Shown in pieces: positions 35,026-45,284 of a DNA stretch of 64,000 nucleotides. This DNA comes from Bermanella sp036960565. Lineage in GTDB: Bacteria; Pseudomonadota; Gammaproteobacteria; Pseudomonadales; Oceanobacteraceae. Within the stretch, counting starts at the first letter, position 1. Every line of letters starts with the position of its first letter. The DNA lies in NCBI GenBank assembly GCA_036960565.1, contig JBALXQ010000013.1, forward strand, positions 51,211 through 115,210, in the 5' to 3' direction. Both the position numbers and the translations under genes were made by a program. The notes beneath the pieces were generated by a model. It saw only the letters and a list, made by a program, of their open reading frames with translations. It had not been told where the DNA came from and searched no databases.

Positions 35026-38000
35026 ATGGCCGCACCATTTGTACATCTTCGAATTCATAGTGAATTCTCCTTAGTGGATGGTATCGTTCGGGTTAAAGAC
35101 CTGGTGAAAAATATCGCCGCTGATTCTCAACCCGCCATTGCTTTAACCGACCAAAGCAACATGTTTGCTTTGGTGAAGTTTTACAATGCTTGTCTGGGGG
35201 CTGGGGTAAAGCCTGTGCTGGCGGCGGACATTTACGTTGAGCGTGAAGATGAGCCTGCAAACCCTTATAGCATTACTGTGTTTGCGCAAAATGCCGATGG
35301 TTACCGTAACCTAACTGAGTTGGTGAGTGCTGGCTTTACTCAGAACCAGCATCATGAAAAAGCGCAAATCAAACAAGAATGGCTCGAAGAAAAAAATCAG
35401 GGGCTTATTGCTCTGTCAGGCTTTCAGCGAGGAGATATCGCTGAGGCTTTATTAAAAGACGATCTTGAATTGGCCGAGCAGCGCTTAGCCCGTTGGCTGG
35501 AAATATTTCCAAAGAGCTTCTATATCGAACTGCAACGCACCGATCGTCCAAACGATGAAGTCCTAGTACAAAAGAGCGTTGCACTAGCGGCCGATAAACA
35601 AGTGCCTGTAGTGGCCACCAATGATGTGCGCTTTATTAAGCAAGAAGATTTCGAAGCACACGAAACTCGAGTATGCATCGGCGATGGTGTGACCCTTGAT
35701 GACCCTAGAAGGATAAAGGCCTACTCGGAACAGCAGTATTTAAAAAGTAGTGATGAAATGGTGGAGCTGTTTGACGACATTCCATCTGCCATCAGTAATA
35801 CCTTGGAAATTGCTCATCGTTGTAGCATGGAGGTACGGCTGGGCAAGGAGTTCTTGCCCGATTTCCCTATTCCAGATGGCCTTAGTGAAAATGAGTTTTT
35901 TCGCAAGATATCCATAGAAGGATTAGAAGAACGTTTAGAATCTATTCTCGATATTAATCAGTCTGATTACGAGGCGCGCCGCCAAGAGTATTTCGATCGC
36001 CTAGAATTTGAATTGAAAATCATCATCGACATGGGGTTCCCTGGTTACTTCCTAATCGTAATGGACTTCATTCAATGGGCTAAAGATAACGACATTCCAG
36101 TGGGCCCTGGCCGTGGTTCAGGTGCGGGTTCTTTGGTGGCTTATGTACAGAAAATCACCGACATAGACCCACTTTTATACGACTTACTGTTTGAGCGATT
36201 CTTGAACCCTGAACGTGTATCCATGCCCGATTTCGATATCGATTTTTGCATGGAGCGCCGTGAAGAGGTGATTCAATATGTGGCCGATACCTATGGTCGT
36301 GAGGCGGTATCACAAATAGTGACCTTTGGCACCATGGCTGCCAAAGCGGTAGTAAGAGATGTGGCACGTGTGCAAGGTAAAAGTTATGGCCTAGCCGATA
36401 AACTGTCTAAATTAATCCCTGCCGATCCGGGCATGAAACTCAAACTTGCCATGGAAATGGAACCGGGTATTAAAGAGTTCCTAGACGGCGATGAAGACGG
36501 CCAAGAAATTTGGGACATGGCGATTAAGTTAGAAGGGATTACACGTCAAACCGGTAAACACGCCGGTGGTGTTGTAATCGCGCCTACTAAACTCACCGAT
36601 TTCTCGCCTACCTTGTGTGATGAAGATGGTACGGGGCTAGTGACTCAGTTTGATAAAAACGATGTGGAAGCCGCAGGCCTAGTTAAATTTGACTTCCTGG
36701 GTCTTAAGACCCTGACCATTATCGACTGGGCATTAAAAACCATTAATAAGGTGCGGGCTAAAGACGATTTAGCGCCCATCTTAATTGAAGAAGTGCCATT
36801 GGATGACAAGGCTTCTTTTGATTTATTAAAACAAGCCAAAACCACCGCCGTGTTTCAGTTGGAATCGCGCGGAATGAAAGACCTGGTAAACCGTTTGGTG
36901 CCGGATAATATCGAAGAAATGATCGCGCTGGTGGCATTGTTTCGACCTGGGCCACTTGAGTCGGGCATGGTAGATGACTTTATAAACCGTAAACACGGTC
37001 GTGCCGAAGTGGCTTACCCACACCAGGATTTCCAGCATGAAAGTCTTAAAGCGGTATTAGAACCCACCTTCGGGGTGGTTGTTTACCAAGAACAGGTAAT
37101 GCAAATTGCCCAGGTTCTTGCTGGTTATACTCTGGGCGGCGCCGATATGTTGCGTCGTGCTATGGGTAAGAAAAAACCTGAAGAAATGGCCAAGCAGCGC
37201 GAGACCTTCCGTGAAGGTGCTATATCTGTGGGTAATGACCCTGATTTGGCCATGAAGATCTTTGACTTGGTGGAAAAATTCGCTGGTTACGGTTTTAACA
37301 AATCTCACTCCGCCGCGTATGCGGTGGTGTCTTACCATACTCTCTGGTTAAAAACTCATTATCCAGCGCCATTTATGGCGGCCGTTTTAACGGCCGATAT
37401 GGGTAATACCGACAAAATAGTTATCTTCATTGAAGAATGCCGCGAAATGGAATTGGATCTTATTCTTCCTGATGTGAATCAGGCTGAATTTGGTTTTACC
37501 GTTAATGAAGAAGGCTCCATTGTATATGGTTTAGGTGCTATTAAAGGAGTAGGTGAAGGCCCTATTGATGCGATTGTAGAAGGTCGTAAAGACGTTGGGC
37601 AATTCACCGATATATTTCATTTCTGTAAATCTATTACCAAGGGCAAGCTCAATAAACGAGTGATGGAAGCCCTAGTGAAATGTGGTGCATTTGACGCCAT
37701 CGGGCCTAATCGTTCAGTGCTGTTTGCCTGTATTCCTGATGCGTTAAAATCTGCAGATCAAAATGCACAAAATAATGCTGCTGGCATTATGGATATGTTT
37801 GGCGAAGCAGAAGAGGAAGAAAATAAAGATCCATATGATGATTATTTGGGCAAAGTAAAAGACTGGAATCCCAAACAAAAATTAAAGGGTGAAAAAGATA
37901 CCCTGGGTTTATTTGTCACCGGGCATCCGTTTGATGAATATGAAACAGAAGTACGTCGCATGGCTCGTACCAAAATTTCTAATGTGCAAGCAGATAAAAA

Positions 38001-38508
38001 GCCGCAAAAACTGGCGGGTATTATTGTGGGTATGCGGGTGATGCGCACTAAGCGTGGCGATAACATGGGGATTCTAACCATAGATGATCGCAGTGGCCGA
38101 ATTGATGTGCGCCTGTTTAGTGATACCTACGAGAAATTTAAGCATAAATTAATAGTTGATCATTTAGTGATCGTTGAAGTAGAAGTTCGTCATGATAGCT
38201 ATAACGATTCTATTAGTGCTAACTTAAGTAATATTTGGGATGTGAGTGAAGCCCGTAACAGTTTTGCTTCTGGCTTAAAGATTAATATGTCGCATACTCA
38301 ATTGGGTAAGCACTTTATTCGGCAGCTTAACGAAAAATTAGTTCCCTTCCAGCAAAACGGCACGCAAGTGTTGTTGGATTATACCAGTAGCGATGCGAGC
38401 GCCAGATTAACCCTTGGGGATAATTTCAGGGTAGAGCCAAATGATGATTTGTTGTACCGCTTAAGAGATCAGTTTGGCATTGAGAACGTTGAGTATTATT
38501 ACGAATAA
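35026..38508 (+). CDS. dnaE: DNA polymerase III alpha subunit
   Basis: 1160 residues from the ATG at 35026, exactly the E. coli length; a TTG at 35005 is open but less likely, and AGAGGAAGGGC precedes the ATG. The PHP domain starts FVHLRIHSEFSLVDGI. The polymerase core has GPGRGSGAGSLVAY and the catalytic aspartates in PDFDIDF. GYGFNKSHSAAYA lies in the finger/HhH part, and the OB fold contains ILTIDDRSGRIDVRLF. It is the replicative polymerase. In pseudomonads accA lies between dnaE and tilS; here tilS follows after 30 bp. Confidence 0.97.
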   Translation: MAAPFVHLRIHSEFSLVDGIVRVKDLVKNIAADSQPAIALTDQSNMFALVKFYNACLGAGVKPVLAADIYVEREDEPANPYSITVFAQNADGYRNLTELVSAGFTQNQHHEKAQIKQEWLEEKNQGLIALSGFQRGDIAEALLKDDLELAEQRLARWLEIFPKSFYIELQRTDRPNDEVLVQKSVALAADKQVPVVATNDVRFIKQEDFEAHETRVCIGDGVTLDDPRRIKAYSEQQYLKSSDEMVELFDDIPSAISNTLEIAHRCSMEVRLGKEFLPDFPIPDGLSENEFFRKISIEGLEERLESILDINQSDYEARRQEYFDRLEFELKIIIDMGFPGYFLIVMDFIQWAKDNDIPVGPGRGSGAGSLVAYVQKITDIDPLLYDLLFERFLNPERVSMPDFDIDFCMERREEVIQYVADTYGREAVSQIVTFGTMAAKAVVRDVARVQGKSYGLADKLSKLIPADPGMKLKLAMEMEPGIKEFLDGDEDGQEIWDMAIKLEGITRQTGKHAGGVVIAPTKLTDFSPTLCDEDGTGLVTQFDKNDVEAAGLVKFDFLGLKTLTIIDWALKTINKVRAKDDLAPILIEEVPLDDKASFDLLKQAKTTAVFQLESRGMKDLVNRLVPDNIEEMIALVALFRPGPLESGMVDDFINRKHGRAEVAYPHQDFQHESLKAVLEPTFGVVVYQEQVMQIAQVLAGYTLGGADMLRRAMGKKKPEEMAKQRETFREGAISVGNDPDLAMKIFDLVEKFAGYGFNKSHSAAYAVVSYHTLWLKTHYPAPFMAAVLTADMGNTDKIVIFIEECREMELDLILPDVNQAEFGFTVNEEGSIVYGLGAIKGVGEGPIDAIVEGRKDVGQFTDIFHFCKSITKGKLNKRVMEALVKCGAFDAIGPNRSVLFACIPDALKSADQNAQNNAAGIMDMFGEAEEEENKDPYDDYLGKVKDWNPKQKLKGEKDTLGLFVTGHPFDEYETEVRRMARTKISNVQADKKPQKLAGIIVGMRVMRTKRGDNMGILTIDDRSGRIDVRLFSDTYEKFKHKLIVDHLVIVEVEVRHDSYNDSISANLSNIWDVSEARNSFASGLKINMSHTQLGKHFIRQLNEKLVPFQQNGTQVLLDYTSSDASARLTLGDNFRVEPNDDLLYRLRDQFGIENVEYYYE

Positions 38509-38538
38509 TGATTGCTGTAACATTGTGAGGCATATTCA

Positions 38539-39840
38539 ATGAATATGTTACCTATTGAATCTATGGTGAAAGCTCGCTTGCATGAAGCGGGTTTTAAGCG
38601 CCTGTTTGTCGCTTATTCAGGCGGCATGGATTCAAGTGTGTTACTGCACCTTATTAGCTCATTAAAACTTCAACTTCCTGTATTTGCCATTCATATCCAT
38701 CACGGCTTATCGATTCATGCCGATGATTGGGTGGTACATTGTAAAGAGCAGTGCCGAGAATTAGGCATTGAGCTATTTTCTGAAAAAGTCCAATTAGTTA
38801 AGCCCAGCTCCGAGCAAAAATCGGTAGCAGGTATTGAGCTGGCGGCTCGCCAAGCTCGGTATGATGTGTTTAGTCGGCATCTAAAGCCTGGTGATGGGTT
38901 GTTAATGGCGCATCATCAGGATGATCAAGTTGAAACCTTTATGATGCGTCTTATGCGCGGCTCTGGTCTAACCGGTCTGTCGGCCATGGATGATCAGCGT
39001 AAGCTCGGTGAAGGCCAGTTGTTACGTCCGCTTATGGAAGTCTCTCGAAAGCAAATTGAAGAATTTGCTTCTTTGCACAACATAAAATATGTGGAAGATG
39101 ATTCAAATACCAATACCGAATTTGATCGAAATTGGTGGCGCCACGCCATGCTGCCAATACTGAAGAACCGCTTCCCTCAGGGTGCGCAAAGTATTCTAAA
39201 AACGATTGAAGTGTTAAAAAATGAACATAAATTACTCAATGATTTGCTTGAGCCAATTTATCAAAACATAAAAGATCTACAAGGTTGTCTGAATATAGTG
39301 AGCCTTAAAGAGCAGCCCTTGCGTATTCAGTGCCAAATAATTCGAAAATGGTTAGAGGAATTGGGTTTTTTCCCTTTGCTAGCGGATAAACAAATTAACT
39401 CTGTGCTTCAAGATGTCATGCATGCCCGACAGGATGCCGAACCTGTTTTTAAGTGGCAGCAAAATGAAATTCGTCGCCACAATGGCAAGCTGTATTGTAT
39501 GAACGCTCTGCCTGAAATTAATCCAGACATTTTCCCTGTAATTTACGAAGGCGTGGCGCTATCACAGTTGCCTTTGGGAACCTTAGAGCAGCGCATGGGC
39601 TTAGGATTGAAGCCTGGACGCTATCAATTATCTTTATATGATGGCAGCGCCAAAGCTCGTCCGGTCAACCGTCCCAATAAAAGCCTTAAAAAATGGTTTC
39701 AAGAATATGCTGTACCTCCCTGGCAGCGCCCTTATTGGCCTGTATTAATTAAAGAAGGGGTCGTGGTAGCCGTACCTGGCCTATTTGTTTGTCAGGGGCA
39801 TGCATGTGAGCAGGGCTGGCAATTAAAATTCAAATTGTAA
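38539..39840 (+). CDS. tilS: tRNA(Ile)-lysidine synthase
   Basis: 433 residues. The ATP pyrophosphatase P-loop SGGMDSS is at 27-33, and AIHIHHGLSIHADDW and HHQDDQVETFMMRLMRGSG are the family blocks. The C-terminal TilS substrate-binding domains have PVNRPNKSLKKWFQE. It modifies C34 of the tRNA-Ile that reads AUA. A second ATG at residue 3 is possible. It follows dnaE closely and is probably co-transcribed. Confidence 0.95.
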   Translation: MNMLPIESMVKARLHEAGFKRLFVAYSGGMDSSVLLHLISSLKLQLPVFAIHIHHGLSIHADDWVVHCKEQCRELGIELFSEKVQLVKPSSEQKSVAGIELAARQARYDVFSRHLKPGDGLLMAHHQDDQVETFMMRLMRGSGLTGLSAMDDQRKLGEGQLLRPLMEVSRKQIEEFASLHNIKYVEDDSNTNTEFDRNWWRHAMLPILKNRFPQGAQSILKTIEVLKNEHKLLNDLLEPIYQNIKDLQGCLNIVSLKEQPLRIQCQIIRKWLEELGFFPLLADKQINSVLQDVMHARQDAEPVFKWQQNEIRRHNGKLYCMNALPEINPDIFPVIYEGVALSQLPLGTLEQRMGLGLKPGRYQLSLYDGSAKARPVNRPNKSLKKWFQEYAVPPWQRPYWPVLIKEGVVVAVPGLFVCQGHACEQGWQLKFKL

Positions 39841-40065
39841 TATGTTTTTTGTGTAATACCCTCCTCTCTATGAAAAAGCAATGAAAGCTTTATGTACCTG
39901 ATCATTCTTACGATTGATTTTAATTTTTTCATGACTTTTTTATAGTTACCCTCCTGATTTTTTAAATTTTTCAGGCATACTAGCCGTCGCAATATTCACG
40001 AGTGAGTGCAAACTTCGCTCATTTTCAGTTAGCTATGCCCAGCAAATTTACAATGGTTTTGTTCA

Positions 40066-42171
40066 ATGGCGATCGACTTAATTAAAGTCCCACTATTCTT
40101 ACTGGTGCTTCTGGCCACTAGCTTTGTGTATGCAGAAACGCAAAATAACGAGCTAGCTGACGATGCCTTTGTTGATATGTTTGATAGCAGCCTAAATGAT
40201 GATGCCTTCCAAGATATGTTTGATGAATCATCATTAGATATTCCTGTTGTGTTAACTGCTTCGCGCTTACGTCAATCTCAATTAGATGCACCCGCCTCGG
40301 TTACCGTGATAGAAGCCGACACTATTGCGGCGTTAGGCTTTAAAGATATTGAGGAAATTTTTCGATTGGTTCCAGGCATGCTGGTGGGTTATCACAGCGG
40401 CTTTGGTGAAAAACAGCCCACAGTGAGTTATCACGGGACACAAGCTGCGGAAAATCGACGAATGCAGGTATTAGTCGATGGTCGTTCAATTTATAAACCA
40501 GGTCTTGCTCGGGTAGAGTGGGTTGATATTCCATTGGCAATTGAAGATATCGCTCGAATTGAAGTTATTCGCGGCCCCAACGCCGCGACCTACGGTGCTA
40601 ACTCTTATTTGGGGGTGATAAATATTATGAGCAAACACCCAAATGAAACCAGTGGCACCGTGGTTAAAGTGAGAGGGGGCGGACGAGGAGTGTCTGATTC
40701 CTATATTAATATTGCTAACCAGTTGGGCAGCACTAATGTTCACTGGACGTTGGGCAGTAAAAACAAGGACGGGTTTGATTACATCAACAAAGATGAAGAT
40801 GAAAACCGTGATTCATCTTCATCGGTTTATACCCAGCTGCGTACCCATACTCAAGTTACCAATAACTCAAGCATTGAATGGCAGGCTGGAATTAAGGTTG
40901 GTACCAATCAGCAGAGGCAGTCGTTAAGCGAAGAGCTGATTTATATCGATGAGGAAGATATTGACTCAGAAGATGTGTTTATTATGAGTAAATATAATTA
41001 TGAATACTCTCCTACTCAGTTTTCTCACTTACAAGTCTACAGTGAAAACTTTAAGCGTACGCAGGAATGGAGCGCATGTTTTAAAGACCTTCCTACGGCA
41101 TGTGGGGATCTGAATAAAAATCTCGATGAAACCAAATCCGAAATTGAGTATCAACACACTTCCATATGGACTGAGCAAGTGCGCAGTGTTGCTGGATTTC
41201 GTTTGCGTTTGGATGAGTTTGAATCAGAAGCATATAATAATGGTAACAGCGAAAATCGAAACGCTAGTGTATTTTCAAATATAGAATATAAATTCTTTGA
41301 AAATTTTGTTGCCAATATCGGTGGCATGTATGAAGAAGACCAGCTAAATGGAGAATACTTTTCTCCCCGTGTGGCGCTCAATTATCATGTGAGCCCTTCA
41401 CAATCAATTAAGCTTATATACTCCGAAGCTATACGCTCGCCAAACTTGTTTGAATTAAGCGGTAGGTCTAGCCAAAGCATTAATAATGTAACTGTAAATG
41501 GTGAAGTTTTAACAGAGCCACTTGAGATTACTGATGAATTTACCTTAACCAATCCTTATGTCGCAATTCAAGGCGAAGCGGATGGTCAGCTCACTTATGA
41601 AAAAATTTACAGTCATGAATTAAGTTATTTTGGTTTGATGCCTGAATTAAATGCTCAACTAGATATTAAGTTTTTTTATGATGAGCTGAGTGGATTAATT
41701 TCTGAATCATTAGACCTTGAAAACGCTCTCACTAATGAGAACAAGCTGGTGCAGCATGGTGTAGAAGGGCAGGCCAAATTTCAGCTAAACAGTGATAATC
41801 AACTGTGGCTTACTTGGGCCTATGTGGAATCGGATGATGATTTCAACGGGAATAATGTTGATATCGAAAAGGAGCAGCGTCTATCGGCCAAAAAGAGCGG
41901 CTCAATAGTTTGGATAAGCAACCTGAACAGAAATACTCAACTTGGCGCCGCCTATTATCATGTAGATAATTGGAATGACCCCCAAGATGGTGGTTATCGC
42001 TTTTCAAGACTGGATTTAAACCTCGCTCGCACCCTAGCATTAAATTCGGGTTATCAGCTTAAATTACAGGCTGCTACTCAATACCGTCTTGACGATGATC
42101 CTTTGCTTTACAGTAAAAATATCTACGAAGACAAGCTGTTTGCCTATGTTTCGGCCGAACTGAACTTCTAA
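40066..42171 (+). CDS. TonB-dependent outer-membrane receptor
   Basis: 701 residues. A signal peptide (VPLFLLVLLATSFVYA) is followed by an acidic stretch with the repeated motif DDAFVDMFD and DDAFQDMFDES (about 33-60). Then a plug domain has RLRQSQLDAPASVTVIEAD and IEVIRGPNAATYGANSYLGV, and a barrel ends in ELNF. It should import a ligand across the outer membrane using TonB. The plug resembles siderophore or vitamin receptors in general; the ligand cannot be assigned. The promoter is probably in the 225-bp gap after tilS. Confidence 0.9.
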   Translation: MAIDLIKVPLFLLVLLATSFVYAETQNNELADDAFVDMFDSSLNDDAFQDMFDESSLDIPVVLTASRLRQSQLDAPASVTVIEADTIAALGFKDIEEIFRLVPGMLVGYHSGFGEKQPTVSYHGTQAAENRRMQVLVDGRSIYKPGLARVEWVDIPLAIEDIARIEVIRGPNAATYGANSYLGVINIMSKHPNETSGTVVKVRGGGRGVSDSYINIANQLGSTNVHWTLGSKNKDGFDYINKDEDENRDSSSSVYTQLRTHTQVTNNSSIEWQAGIKVGTNQQRQSLSEELIYIDEEDIDSEDVFIMSKYNYEYSPTQFSHLQVYSENFKRTQEWSACFKDLPTACGDLNKNLDETKSEIEYQHTSIWTEQVRSVAGFRLRLDEFESEAYNNGNSENRNASVFSNIEYKFFENFVANIGGMYEEDQLNGEYFSPRVALNYHVSPSQSIKLIYSEAIRSPNLFELSGRSSQSINNVTVNGEVLTEPLEITDEFTLTNPYVAIQGEADGQLTYEKIYSHELSYFGLMPELNAQLDIKFFYDELSGLISESLDLENALTNENKLVQHGVEGQAKFQLNSDNQLWLTWAYVESDDDFNGNNVDIEKEQRLSAKKSGSIVWISNLNRNTQLGAAYYHVDNWNDPQDGGYRFSRLDLNLARTLALNSGYQLKLQAATQYRLDDDPLLYSKNIYEDKLFAYVSAELNF

Positions 42172-42514
42172 CTCGGTTGAATTACAGAGCAAAAACAGGG
42201 TGATTCTCACACTTTTTAATATTTCCTGAGCTTAAATCTCGAATAGTGTAAAAAACAGTCAGTTGTTGCACCTTTTCTCTGGCGTGATTCCCCCAAAGGT
42301 GCGAGAATGCGCGCCGTTACCAAAGTATCCCCAATTTCCAATCTAAGTTTTAGTGTCTACCCCCTAAAACTCAGCAAAGCGCGTTCGCTAGTTAGCAGGA
42401 TGTCGGGATCAATGGTCAAAATTTACTGTGAATGAATTTTGGTTGTGCCCGTGCCTGAGCTAATAGCTCCTTCGTGCCGATCTTTATGTATTCCCCCCAA
42501 AATATAGGTTTTTC
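42172..42514 (+). other. Long leader region of deaD
   Basis: 343 bp without a gene between the receptor and deaD. Long leaders are common for cold-shock helicase genes. It contains AGCAGGATGTCGGGATCAAT (42396-42415) with two GGA words, and several short C-rich tracts. No sharp promoter or terminator is recognised, though a leader RNA is likely. Confidence 0.4.
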
Positions 42515-44389
42515 ATGTCTGAATCATCTACTGGTTTTGCCAGTTTAGGTCTTCCGTTCAATCTTTTGCGTGCCGTAGAAGAACTGGGTTACGAAACCCC
42601 GTCTCCAATACAAGAACAAGCTATTCCTCATTTATTAGAAGGTAAAGACGTTCTAGGTCTTGCTCAAACCGGTACTGGTAAAACAGCCGCGTTTGCTCTG
42701 CCTATTTTATCTCGTACCTCAGCCGAAAATCGTGTTCCACAAGTATTGGTATTGGCCCCTACTCGTGAATTGGCCATGCAAGTAGCCGAAGCGATAGAAA
42801 GTTTTGGTAAGCATATTCCTGGTATTAAAGTAGCCACTATTTACGGCGGCCAGGATTTTGGCATTCAGTTACGTCAAATTAAAAACGGCGCTCAGTGGAT
42901 TGTGGGTACTCCGGGTCGAGTAATGGACCATATTCGTCGCGGCACTCTAAAGCTAGGCGACATCAGTGCGGTTATTTTAGATGAAGCCGACGAAATGCTA
43001 CGCATGGGCTTCATTGATGACGTCGATTGGATTCTAGGCCATGTGCCAGCTAAGCGCCAAGTTGCGTTGTTCAGTGCCACTATGCCACGTCAGATTCAAC
43101 AAGTGGCTGAAAAGCACTTGAACAATCCAGTCGAAGTAAAAATCAAGTCTAAAGCCGCTTCTAACGATGCCATTACCCAGAAATTCTGGATGGTGCGTGA
43201 CGTAGATAAAAGCGATGCAATGGTTCGTATATGCGAAACCAGTGACATGAATGCCATGATTGTATTTGTACGTACTAAGCAAGCTACAGAAGAAGTAGCC
43301 GAGCACATGCGCACGAATGGCTTTAAAGCCGAAGCGCTTAACGGCGATGTTGCTCAAGCACAGCGTGAGCGCACGGTTGACCGTTTGAAGAAAGGTCAAA
43401 TTGATATCCTAGTGGCAACCGATGTTGCTGCTCGTGGTTTAGATGTAGAGCGCATTACTCACGTAGTGAACTATGACATTCCATACGATGCTGAATCTTA
43501 TGTTCACCGTATTGGTCGTACTGGCCGTGCTGGTCGTACTGGTGAAGCTATCTTGTTTGTGCGTCCACGTGAGCGTCGCATGTTGGGCACCATTGAGCGT
43601 GTAACCAAGAACAAAATTAGTGAAATGCAATTGCCTTCAATTGACGATGTGAATGCTAAGCGTCGCGAGCATTTTAAAGTACGTATCGTAGAAAACATGG
43701 AAGGCCAGGACATTGAGATCTTTAAAGGCATTATTAAAGAGATAATGACTGAAAACCCAGAGCTTGTAGCTTCTGATGTTGCTGCGGCTATTGCTCAGCT
43801 TGGACAAGGCGGTAAGCGCTTGTTCATGCGTGAAGGTGATCGCGTTAAGCGTCCTCGTCAAGAGCGCAGTGATCGTGGCGAACGCGGAGATCGCGGTGGT
43901 CGTAATGATCGCGGAGATCGTGGTGGTCGTGAACGTGGTCGTGGTGATCGTCCTGATCGCGGTGGTGATCGTGGACCTCGCAGCGGTGCAGACAAGGTTA
44001 TGGATCCAAACGCCATGCCGCTAAAAGGTCACCCTGATATTCAAATGCAGCGTTACCGTTTAGCCGTAGGTTATAACGACGGCGTTAAGCCTGGTAACAT
44101 CGTAGGTGCGATTGCCAACGAAGCGAATATTGAAAGTAAGTTCATTGGTCATATTGAAATTTTTGACGGCTTTGCGACGGTAGATTTACCTAACGAAATG
44201 CCTAAAGAAACGGTTGATCATTTGAAGAAAACTCGTGTTTGTGGTCGTCCATTAAACCTAGAAATAGCCAGTAAAGCGGCTGGAGGTGGTGACACTAACA
44301 AGCGTGCTCCACGTGAAGATGCTAAGCCTCGCGATGCTCGTCCACGTGATCGCAAGCCAGCACGTAATACAGAAAGTAAAGACGCCTAA
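42515..44389 (+). CDS. deaD: ATP-dependent RNA helicase, DEAD-box (CsdA type)
   Basis: 624 residues. All helicase motifs are visible: the Q motif, AQTGTGKTAAF, PTRELAMQ, DEADEML, SAT, ARGLDVERITHV and HRIGRTGRAGRTG. After the core comes a helical dimerisation region, then an Arg/Gly/Asp-rich stretch (about 448-490). A DbpA-like RNA-binding domain and a second basic tail follow. It acts on structured RNA in ribosome assembly and mRNA decay, especially in the cold. DeaD has been linked to Csr regulation in E. coli, which is notable given the GGA-hairpin array and CsrB-like gene just downstream. Confidence 0.95.
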   Translation: MSESSTGFASLGLPFNLLRAVEELGYETPSPIQEQAIPHLLEGKDVLGLAQTGTGKTAAFALPILSRTSAENRVPQVLVLAPTRELAMQVAEAIESFGKHIPGIKVATIYGGQDFGIQLRQIKNGAQWIVGTPGRVMDHIRRGTLKLGDISAVILDEADEMLRMGFIDDVDWILGHVPAKRQVALFSATMPRQIQQVAEKHLNNPVEVKIKSKAASNDAITQKFWMVRDVDKSDAMVRICETSDMNAMIVFVRTKQATEEVAEHMRTNGFKAEALNGDVAQAQRERTVDRLKKGQIDILVATDVAARGLDVERITHVVNYDIPYDAESYVHRIGRTGRAGRTGEAILFVRPRERRMLGTIERVTKNKISEMQLPSIDDVNAKRREHFKVRIVENMEGQDIEIFKGIIKEIMTENPELVASDVAAAIAQLGQGGKRLFMREGDRVKRPRQERSDRGERGDRGGRNDRGDRGGRERGRGDRPDRGGDRGPRSGADKVMDPNAMPLKGHPDIQMQRYRLAVGYNDGVKPGNIVGAIANEANIESKFIGHIEIFDGFATVDLPNEMPKETVDHLKKTRVCGRPLNLEIASKAAGGGDTNKRAPREDAKPRDARPRDRKPARNTESKDA

Positions 44390-44421
44390 TTTTAAGTAAT
44401 TAGCGTGTAGTCTTTTGATTT

Positions 44422-44446
44422 AAAAGCCAGCTTACGCTGGCTTTTT
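44422..44446 (+). terminator. Rho-independent terminator after deaD
   Basis: AAAAGCCAGC pairs with GCTGGCTTTT around TTAC and leads into TTTTT. The GGA-hairpin array begins three bases later. Confidence 0.88.
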
Positions 44447-44448
44447 AC

Positions 44449-45014
44449 GTTCAGGGATGAACTGTATCCTGTTTTTGCAGGAGCAAAAAACAGGGTAGTT
44501 CAGGGATGAACCGTATCCTGTTTTTGCAGGAGCAAAAAACAGGGTAGTTCAGGGATGAACTGTATCCTGTTTTTGCAGGAGCAAAAAACGGGGTAGTGTA
44601 GGGATGAACCGTATCCTGTTTTTGCAGGAGCAAAAAACGGGGTAGTGTAGGGATGAACCGTATCTTGTTTTTGCAGGAGCAAAAAACGGGGTAGTGTAGG
44701 GATGAACCGTATCCTGTTTTTGCAGGAGCAAAAAACGGGGNNNNNNNNNNNNNNNNNNNNNNNNNNNNNNNNNNNNNNNNNNNNNNNNNNNNNNNNNNNN
44801 NNNNNNNNNNNNNNNNNNNNNNNNNNNNNNNNNNNNNNNNCGTATCCTGTTTTTGCAGGAGCAAAAAACGGGGTAGTGTAGGGATGAACCGTATCCTGTT
44901 TTTGCAGGAGCAAAAAACGGGGCCGTGAAGAGATGGGCGGTACCCTAGAATTGCAGGAGCAAATTACGTTCAGGGATGAACGGTATCCTAGAATTGCAGG
45001 AGCAAATTCTAGGG
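44449..45014 (+). repeat. 49-bp tandem array, each unit forming two GGA-loop hairpins
   Basis: Units start at 44452, 44501, 44550, 44599, 44648 and 44697, and resume after the gap at 44841. Each unit has hairpin 1 (GTTC-AGGGAT-GAAC), the linker YGTAT, and hairpin 2 (CCTGTTTTTGC-AGGA-GCAAAAAACAGG), then GTA. Two diverged units close the array (about 44925-45014), with different but still paired second stems (for example TAGAATTGC with GCAAATTCTA). Some middle units have GTGT in place of GTTC, which weakens hairpin 1. A 100-N assembly gap hides the true copy number. The spacing and lack of unique spacers exclude CRISPR. Confidence 0.92.
44741..44840. other. Assembly gap (100 N)
   Basis: Exactly 100 N, a conventional placeholder, inside the 49-bp array. 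The number of missing units is unknown. Confidence 0.98.
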
Positions 45015-45209
45015 TTTTAATGTATTCGTTAATCTAATTTAAGTCATATTTGAACTAGCAACACTTCTGAGCACTTGTACCCAATTCCAGTACCTACGCC
45101 AGTAAGCCCTTCATTATTTTTCATGTAACAAGTCTCGACCTAACTAATAAATAAAGAACCATTACTGTTCAGTTAATAATTTAACAGATCTTCTTCCCTC
45201 TCAATTTTT

Positions 45210-45231
45210 ATCTAATGAATTAGCATTAGAT
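45210..45231 (+). promoter_or_regulatory. Palindrome upstream of the CsrB-like gene
   Basis: ATCTAATG and CATTAGAT are perfect inverted repeats six bases apart, about 65 bp before a TATGAT -10-like word (45273-45278). It could be a binding site for a dimeric activator such as a GacA/UvrY-type regulator, but it does not match the TGTAAG-N6-CTTACA consensus I remember. Confidence 0.35.
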
Positions 45232-45284
45232 TTCGCTGTTGGCTTTAAGTGTCCCATATTGGTTTTATTTTGTATGATTAATGA

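Noticed and set aside
44451..44913. Minus-strand reading frames through the 49-bp array encoding a cysteine-rich repeat peptide
   Set aside because: They arise because 49 bp repeated gives long open frames in several phases; the same peptide appears in different frames, and there is no ribosome binding site.
44449..45014. CRISPR array
   Set aside because: The 49-bp units are contiguous and nearly identical, with no unique spacers and no cas genes nearby.
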